Positions 59,401-64,000 of a stretch of DNA of 64,000 nucleotides are shown piece by piece. The notes below the pieces were generated by a model that saw only the letters and a program-made list of their open reading frames with translations, had not been told where the DNA came from and searched no databases. The translations under genes were made by a program, and so were the position numbers. The stretch comes from Bacteroidota bacterium (GTDB lineage Bacteria; Bacteroidota; Bacteroidia; 2-12-FULL-35-15): the NCBI GenBank assembly GCA_025963775.1, contig JAOQAD010000023.1, positions 1 through 64,000 on the forward strand, given 5' to 3'. The first letter of the stretch is position 1. Every line of letters begins with the position of its first letter.

Positions 59401-62400
59401 TGGTACAAATTCGTTGCTACGGCAACCTCCCATACCATCACCATTTCAAATGTGGTAGGTACCACAACCGACATTTATCATTCTGTGTATGGCGGTACCT
59501 GTGCATCGCCGGGCACAGAGCTGTTGTGCAGCGATCCGAATACAAGCACCGTTACAGGGCTTACTATTGGAAACACATACTATATCAGGGTATTCAGCTG
59601 GACATCGACCACAGGGCAGTTTGCAACCTACGACATCTGCGTTACAGGATGTACGAGTACGCCGGCTAATGACAACTGTTCCGGCGCAACAGCCCTGACT
59701 ATTAACCCGTATGGCTCCTGCGCCGCAACATCCGGCGGAAACCTGCAATGTGCCACACCTTCGGGCACTGCCATCGGAACCTGCGCAGGGGCACCTGATG
59801 ACGACATCTGGTATTCCTTCACAGCGACAAGCACAGCACAGCTTATTACACTTACTGCTGCCTCCGGATTTGATGCTTACATGCAGCTTTATTCCGGAAG
59901 CTGCGGAAGCCTTAATCCGTTCCAATGTTCCGATCCGAACAGCTTTACCGCTTCGGGACTTACCGTGGGCCAAACCTACTTTTTACGTGTGTATTCGTAT
60001 GGAACAGGTGCTCCCTCTAACGGTAATGTAACTGTGTGCATCAGTAATCCCCCTTCCTGTCCGGCCAACCTTGGCTCAGGAAATGTTTCCATCGCATCTC
60101 TTCCATACAGTGTTACAGGGCAAAGTACATGCGGCGCCGGGGATGAGATTACCACCACTAATGCAGTTACCTGCGGAAGTGTTTATTATTTCTCCGACGA
60201 GGACAAAGTGTATACATTTACCCCCGTTACATCAGGATCGATTACGATCACGATCAACTCCACACAATCCTGGACAGGAGCCACACTGTATGACGGATGT
60301 CCTTTCAGCGCAAACTGTGTGGGATTTGTACAAAGCTCTGCCAGCGGCTCAAAAAATTTCTGTACCAGCGTGGCAGCAGGAACCACCTATTACCTCGTGA
60401 TCGATTCGGACGGAACAACAGGCGGATGCATCTCTTCTTTCAGCCTTGATATTACGGCGCCATCCGGGACCAGCTCCAATGACCTTCCCTGCAGCGCCAC
60501 TCCTTTAACCCTTGGAACAGCGGTAACGGGAGACAATACCTGCGCATCAGGATCGGGTGAACCGGCTGTACCGGCCTGCTGGACCTCCGGAAGCACCAAT
60601 ACCGTATGGTTCTCATTTACTGGTCCGGCCTCCGGAACAGCGTATGTTCAAACCACTGCAGCTACCATTACTTCTACCCAGATAGCGATCTATTCCGGGA
60701 CCTGCGGGCCGGGACTGACCATGCTTGCCTGCAACCAGGCACCTCCTACGGGCTGTACAGGAACAGCAAGCTCGGGATCGCTGATCAATGCAAGCGGACT
60801 TACGCCGGGAGCGACCTATTATGTGCGTGTTGACGGACGACTGGATAACAAAGGAACATTCTCCATACTGGTAGACAACGGATCATCCAGCACCACAGCG
60901 CCTGTTCCGGGACAGGATTGCCAGACACCGCTTGTGGTCTGCAGCTCCGTAATGTCGATCGGGAACCCGGGGTATTCAAATACCGGGAACGTGTGTGACT
61001 TTACAGGATCGGGCAACTGTACCAGCGGAGAGCTGAACTCGGTTTGGTACCAGGTAAGCATCGGCGGAACAGGTAATTTCAACTTTACGCTGATGCCGAA
61101 CGATGGAAGCAACAGCTCGAACGGAGCCGAGACTGACTATGACTTCTTATTGTGGAAAGTATCGGGCTCGGGAACAACCACCAGCTGCGCTACCATCTCC
61201 TCCTCCAGCGGAACAGCATTGCTTGCGTGTAACTTCTCTGCCGATGGCGTTACGGGCATTGCTCCCGGCGGAAATGCACCGGCACCGATCAACTCGTACT
61301 TTAATGGTGCTTTTGAACCTACTGTTTCTGTAACTGCCGGCGATATACTTTACCTCGTGATCCAGAACTATTCAGGAAGTACACAGGGATTCACGCTCGA
61401 CATGACCTCTTCGGGGGCGGGCGTTGTGAATTATACAGCTCCTTCAACCGTGTACTGGACAGGCGGATCGAATACCGTATGGTCGAATACGACCAACTGG
61501 GGCAGCTGCTCAACCTATCCTGTATGCGGGGTAAATGCTGTGATCACGGCCGCTTCTGCAACCCAGCCGATCATTACCGGAACTGAGTATGTGAAAGACC
61601 TTACGATCAATCCAGGTGCAACACTTACACTGAGTGCCGGTGCGATACTTCACGTATGCGGCAACTTTACCAATAACGGGAGCTTTGTGGCATCACCTAC
61701 CTCCACTGTGATCTTTGACAATGCAGCTGTAGCGCAATCCATTTCCGGAAACTTTACAGGAACCAATAAATTCGGGCATTTAACGACCACCAAAACAGGC
61801 GGTTCTGTAACAGCGAACAACGATATCGACATTGCGGGTAATTTCAGCACCTCCAATTCAACAAGTGTTTTCAACACCAACACTTTTTATATCAAGGTGG
61901 GCGGTAATTTTGTGAATGCCGCAGGGAACACCACTTACACAAACACAGGAACGATCGGTGTGCTTGAATTCAATGGCAGCGCTGCACAAACCTACAACCA
62001 GGGCTCTTCACAGCTCGACCTGAATGGCGTGGTGATGAACCATACCGGCACAGGCGTAACACTGCAGACCGACATGAACATTAAAGCCACAACGGGAACC
62101 CTTACGCTAACACTTGGGAAGATCATTACAACAGGAACTTACAAAGTGGTGGTGGGCAATTCAACACCAGCTTCTGTTTCTGCAGGAAATACCAGCAGCT
62201 ATGTGTATGGCTTCCTGAGAAGGTACATCAATAACTCCACCGGCTCATTCGATTTTCCTGTAGGAACGGCAACAGCTTACCAGCGTGCGAATGTTAATTT
62301 CACGGCCGCACCGGTCATCACCTACCTCACCGCCGATTTTCAAACCTATGCTACAGTCCCGGGCCCGCTCGGCTCCAGCGAATGCGCTGCAACGTATGAC

Positions 62401-63228
62401 ATGAACGCACTTGATAACGGCTTCTGGAACATTGATGCGAATACTGCGAACAACAATACCGGCACCTATAACATGACGCTTTACAATACGGCATATACAA
62501 ATGCGGCCACCGGCTGGACAGTAATGGCGCGCCATAACGGAAGCGCTACCTGGGACATTGTGAATGGCGACGGCTCTTACGGGACCTGTGTTACCAGCCC
62601 TGTCACCGCTGTTGTACGCAACAACATGAAAGGCTTCTCCCGCTTTGGTACTGCACAGTCAAGCATCCCGCTGCCTATAGAGCTGCTTTCCTTCAGCGGT
62701 AAAAATGAAGGCACAAAGAATAAGCTGGAGTGGGTAACCGCATCGGAAATGAACAACGATTACTTCTCGCTGGAGCATTCACCGGACGGGAACTCCTTTG
62801 AAACCTTCCTTACAAAAGAAGGCGCAGGCAACAGCTCCGTAAGGATCAACTACGATGCCTGGGATTATTCGCCGTACAACGGAACGACCTATTACAGGCT
62901 GAAGCAAACGGATTATAACGGGAAGTACAGCTATTCTTCCATCATTTCGATCGAGAACAGGCTGGATGAGGTGGCTGTAAGCAATGTACACCCGAACCCG
63001 ACCACCGATGACCTTAACTTTGATTTTTACTCGCCAGTGAAAGGTACTGTGAGGACCATGATCATGGATTATACGGGCAGGATCGTTATTGACAAGGTAC
63101 AGAACATCGAGGAAGGAAAATCGGGCCTTAACACACAAATGGGCAATCTTGCAAAAGGCGTGTATGTTTTAAAAGTTGAATTCAGCGAAGGCGGATTCAA
63201 ATCGATCACGAAAGTGGTGAAATACTAA
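56494..63228 (+). CDS. giant T9SS surface protein with Ig-like and PPC-type repeats
   Basis: A 2244-residue exported protein from the ATG at 56494 (signal ILFLFITVFLCFTRSQAQ). After an N-terminal beta domain come Ig-like repeats (ITFQWQSSPDGSTWTNIGGA recurs three times with small changes), a MAM-like or jelly-roll domain (YTTLPYSQSFEGPWLSSCG), and at least four near-identical repeats of about 132 residues with DDDVWYKFVA, TTDLYHSVY and GNTYYIRVF, similar to pre-peptidase C-terminal (PPC) domains. More diverged domains follow, then WTGGSNTVWSNTTNWGSCS and a type A sorting domain (NVHPNPTTDDLNFDF, MDYTGRIVIDKV, LAKGVYVLKVEFSEG). It is probably an adhesin; no catalytic site is seen. Confidence 0.92.
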   Translation: MKNRSFTRILFLFITVFLCFTRSQAQVTIVNYDFNSGASYAAMSPALASGVTCSVSSTEAFATLGGTASGGAAFTANATAGNAIDMANSSGTNTRYWTFSLGGASLSTYTTFKVYFQAQRSNTGAQTITVQYSLNGGAYTAFASNTMSPGNASYVEATFTLPAAVNNPTTLDLRLFASAASGTGTLRIDNFEVQAVSAPCTGTPTAGTAAASVTSATCSTNSSLSLSGYTTLTGITFQWQSSPDGSTWTNIGGATASTYSATGITATTYYRCVVTCSGSGLSANSTSVTVTINVPVGGTAAASASPICIGGSSTISLSGASTSGITYQWQSSPDNSTWTNIGGATASTYVASPVTNTYYRCTLTCSAPASTVVNSTSALVTVSAAPGYTTLPYSQSFEGPWLSSCGTRDIPDAFWNNSPNTGNNSWRRNDDGVAAASWSSSNGIYSPVSTLGSYSARFHSYDAASGLQGNFNLYVDCSPAGTKLLTFDYISTSGTDGMVVLQSTDGGSTFPTTLATYTTAGSWTNESINITSTSATTVIRFRATSDFGTTDIGMDNLNILLPCTGAPTAGTANASPNTTSCSSLTSTLTVSGYTAAAGITFQWQSSPDNSTWTNIAGATSASYTATVSSTTYFRCVVTCSNSGLTANSASTLVTSTAVIPSNDDCTNATTLISGATCNPTAGTIACASASAQANACSGTPDDDVWYKFVAVSTTQFITISNVLGSTTDLYHSVYSGTCAAPGTALVCSDPNSSTVTGLTVGNTYYIRVFSWASTGGQTSTFDICVTGCTGTPANDNCTAATTLVAGSTCSSTAGTIACATASTQANGCSGTADDDVWYKFVATATTHYVNLTGVSGTTTDLYHSVYGGTCASPGTALVCSDPDNSTVTGLTIGNTYYIRVFTYTSTANQNTSFNICVTGCSGVPANDDCTNATTLTSALTCSTTPGTIGCSTASPQPNTCGSGTADDDVWYKFVATATSHTITISNVVGTTTDIYHSVYGGTCASPGTELLCSDPNTSTVTGLTIGNTYYIRVFSWTSTTGQFATYDICVTGCTSTPANDNCSGATALTINPYGSCAATSGGNLQCATPSGTAIGTCAGAPDDDIWYSFTATSTAQLITLTAASGFDAYMQLYSGSCGSLNPFQCSDPNSFTASGLTVGQTYFLRVYSYGTGAPSNGNVTVCISNPPSCPANLGSGNVSIASLPYSVTGQSTCGAGDEITTTNAVTCGSVYYFSDEDKVYTFTPVTSGSITITINSTQSWTGATLYDGCPFSANCVGFVQSSASGSKNFCTSVAAGTTYYLVIDSDGTTGGCISSFSLDITAPSGTSSNDLPCSATPLTLGTAVTGDNTCASGSGEPAVPACWTSGSTNTVWFSFTGPASGTAYVQTTAATITSTQIAIYSGTCGPGLTMLACNQAPPTGCTGTASSGSLINASGLTPGATYYVRVDGRLDNKGTFSILVDNGSSSTTAPVPGQDCQTPLVVCSSVMSIGNPGYSNTGNVCDFTGSGNCTSGELNSVWYQVSIGGTGNFNFTLMPNDGSNSSNGAETDYDFLLWKVSGSGTTTSCATISSSSGTALLACNFSADGVTGIAPGGNAPAPINSYFNGAFEPTVSVTAGDILYLVIQNYSGSTQGFTLDMTSSGAGVVNYTAPSTVYWTGGSNTVWSNTTNWGSCSTYPVCGVNAVITAASATQPIITGTEYVKDLTINPGATLTLSAGAILHVCGNFTNNGSFVASPTSTVIFDNAAVAQSISGNFTGTNKFGHLTTTKTGGSVTANNDIDIAGNFSTSNSTSVFNTNTFYIKVGGNFVNAAGNTTYTNTGTIGVLEFNGSAAQTYNQGSSQLDLNGVVMNHTGTGVTLQTDMNIKATTGTLTLTLGKIITTGTYKVVVGNSTPASVSAGNTSSYVYGFLRRYINNSTGSFDFPVGTATAYQRANVNFTAAPVITYLTADFQTYATVPGPLGSSECAATYDMNALDNGFWNIDANTANNNTGTYNMTLYNTAYTNAATGWTVMARHNGSATWDIVNGDGSYGTCVTSPVTAVVRNNMKGFSRFGTAQSSIPLPIELLSFSGKNEGTKNKLEWVTASEMNNDYFSLEHSPDGNSFETFLTKEGAGNSSVRINYDAWDYSPYNGTTYYRLKQTDYNGKYSYSSIISIENRLDEVAVSNVHPNPTTDDLNFDFYSPVKGTVRTMIMDYTGRIVIDKVQNIEEGKSGLNTQMGNLAKGVYVLKVEFSEGGFKSITKVVKY
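58465..60050 (+). repeat. tandem repeats of about 396 bases inside the giant gene
   Basis: Four in-frame units begin near 58470, 58867, 59264 and 59660 (protein starts PSNDDCTNATTL, PANDNCTAATTL, PANDDCTNATTL, PANDNCSGATAL). Units 1-3 are very similar; the fourth is more diverged. A region like this can change copy number by recombination and can be mis-assembled from short reads. Confidence 0.85.
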
Positions 63229-63244
63229 TTACTGATCTTTAGCG

Positions 63245-63280
63245 GGGGCTTCACGGAAATGTGAAGCCCCTTGCTTTTTA
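63245..63280 (+). terminator. terminator of the giant surface protein gene
   Basis: A perfect 10-base stem (GGGGCTTCAC/GTGAAGCCCC), a 6-base loop and a T-rich tail, 17 bases past the stop. Confidence 0.9.
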
Positions 63281-63377
63281 AGCGGCTCTGAAAACTAAGT
63301 TTATGCCTTCTTTTGAATGGATCATTTTGAAAATAAATCTTTACATTCGTAACGTTTTTATAAAACATGCCTGAAAA

Positions 63378-64000
63378 ATGCTGATCAAAAGGTGCCTTGT
63401 TTTTTTAGTTTGTATCTCCGCAGGGATCTCCTGCTTCGGGCAATTCAATGCAAGCGCGGGTAACGACAAAGTGATCTGTCCCGGGTTCGGCGTTGTTGTA
63501 GGAGGCTCTCCCACGGCATCCGGCGGACTTGCGCCTTACACCTATTCCTGGCAGCCTACGACAGGACTGAGCGCAAGCAATACGGCAAACCCGACAGCCA
63601 CTCCAACAGCCGACATCAGCTATACAGTTACCGTTACGGATGATACAGGCGCAGTAAGAACGGATGTTGCGATCGTGTACATCAATCCAATTACGTATGT
63701 AACCGCCGGAAGGGATACAAGCATCTGTGTAAACAGCTCTGCATCCATCGGCTCGGGCGCAAATAATTATCCCGGCATTACCTATTCCTGGTCACCGGGA
63801 AGCACACTGGACGATTCCACCAGCGGAGCACCGGTTTCATCACCTGGCTTATCAAGTGTTACGTATACATTAACGGCAACCACGGCAGGCTGTCCGCCGA
63901 AAACCGACCGGGTCACCGTTACCGTTATTCCCACTCCTCCTATCAATGCAGGCCCGGATACCACCATCCAGGAAGGGGCTGTTGCCATCCTCCACGGCTC
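63378..64000 (+). CDS. partial secreted repeat protein (PKD/SprB-like), runs off the window
   Basis: An open frame from the ATG at 63378 to the window end with no stop; 207 codons are visible. The signal peptide is MLIKRCLVFLVCISAGISCF. The rest is PKD- or SprB-like repeats: NASAGNDKVICPGFGVVVGG, YTYSWQPTTGLSASNTANPT, then AGRDTSICVNSSASIGSG and YSWSPGSTLDDSTSG, then INAGPDTTIQEGAVAILHG. Each has the xAGxDxxIC start and YxWxP middle common in very long Bacteroidota surface proteins. The C-terminus, and so the export route, is not visible. Confidence 0.85.
   Translation, partial: MLIKRCLVFLVCISAGISCFGQFNASAGNDKVICPGFGVVVGGSPTASGGLAPYTYSWQPTTGLSASNTANPTATPTADISYTVTVTDDTGAVRTDVAIVYINPITYVTAGRDTSICVNSSASIGSGANNYPGITYSWSPGSTLDDSTSGAPVSSPGLSSVTYTLTATTAGCPPKTDRVTVTVIPTPPINAGPDTTIQEGAVAILHG

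Noticed and set aside
58465-60050. Possible CRISPR array or mobile repeats
   Set aside because: The repeats are about 396 bases, in frame and coding, with no short direct repeats and unique spacers.

Overview
The window looks like a chromosomal segment of a free-living or environmental member of the Bacteroidota. The evidence is: several very large secreted proteins ending in type IX secretion (T9SS) type A sorting domains; a PorE-like lipoprotein (TPR, PD40 propeller, CRD, OmpA); the rpmG-DUF4295-ftsY gene order; bshC; many FKBP-type lipoproteins; a DUF5916 outer-membrane protein; and repeated -7 boxes of the form TAnnTTTG close to start codons with weak Shine-Dalgarno sequences. There is no rRNA, tRNA, CRISPR array or prophage, and I cannot name a genus.

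Layout. 0.1-3.4 kb: smpB, an orphan PAS histidine kinase, a short BatD-like protein, dapA. 3.6-11 kb: a 1303-residue T9SS cargo, a DUF5916 barrel protein and a LolD-like ATPase. 11.1-13.1 kb: an arsenic operon (arsR, a DUF6428 gene with a cysteine-rich tail, an aquaporin, arsC) with an operator wrapped around the promoter. 13.3-21.4 kb: a thioesterase, a 5'-nucleotidase split over two genes, dnaA, a 14-blade propeller histidine kinase, a protein-tyrosine phosphatase and an RsmI-like methylase. 21.4-31.7 kb: a nested inverted repeat cluster, a three-repeat secreted protein, a glycosyltransferase, the SRP RNA, fsa, a Sua5/YciO protein, a MORN-type protein, an FG-GAP T9SS cargo, a rhodanese, an S41 protease and the PorE-like lipoprotein. 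31.7-36.9 kb: an IS200/RAYT-type transposase next to an ordered array of palindromes, then queE, bshC, a Nudix hydrolase and rimO. 37-42.5 kb: a TPR histidine kinase, ftsY, DUF4295, rpmG, an aminopeptidase P and rpmB. 42.6-47.3 kb: a surface O-acylation set (MBOAT plus two SGNH proteins) split by a DUF559 gene bounded by 35-bp inverted repeats. 47.4-52.7 kb: four tandem FKBP-type isomerase genes, an NrnA-like DHH phosphoesterase and ndk. 52.8-55.9 kb: a tiny lipoprotein, an AI-2E-type permease, a 74-residue protein and a DUF2779 nuclease. 56.1-64 kb: a small secreted ferredoxin-fold-like protein, a 2244-residue repeat-rich T9SS surface protein, and the start of another secreted repeat protein that runs off the window.

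How it fits together. Much of the window serves the cell envelope: exported cargo, folding factors (FKBPs), lipoprotein export (LolD-like), surface-polymer O-acylation and sensing by propeller or TPR kinases. The rest is housekeeping: replication initiation, SRP targeting (ftsY plus SRP RNA), trans-translation, ribosome modification, lysine, queuosine and bacillithiol synthesis. The most unusual items are the DUF559 inverted-repeat cassette, the transposase/palindrome array, the efflux-pump-free arsenic operon with DUF6428, the split nucleotidase whose halves carry different export signals, and the DUF2779 two-nuclease fusion.
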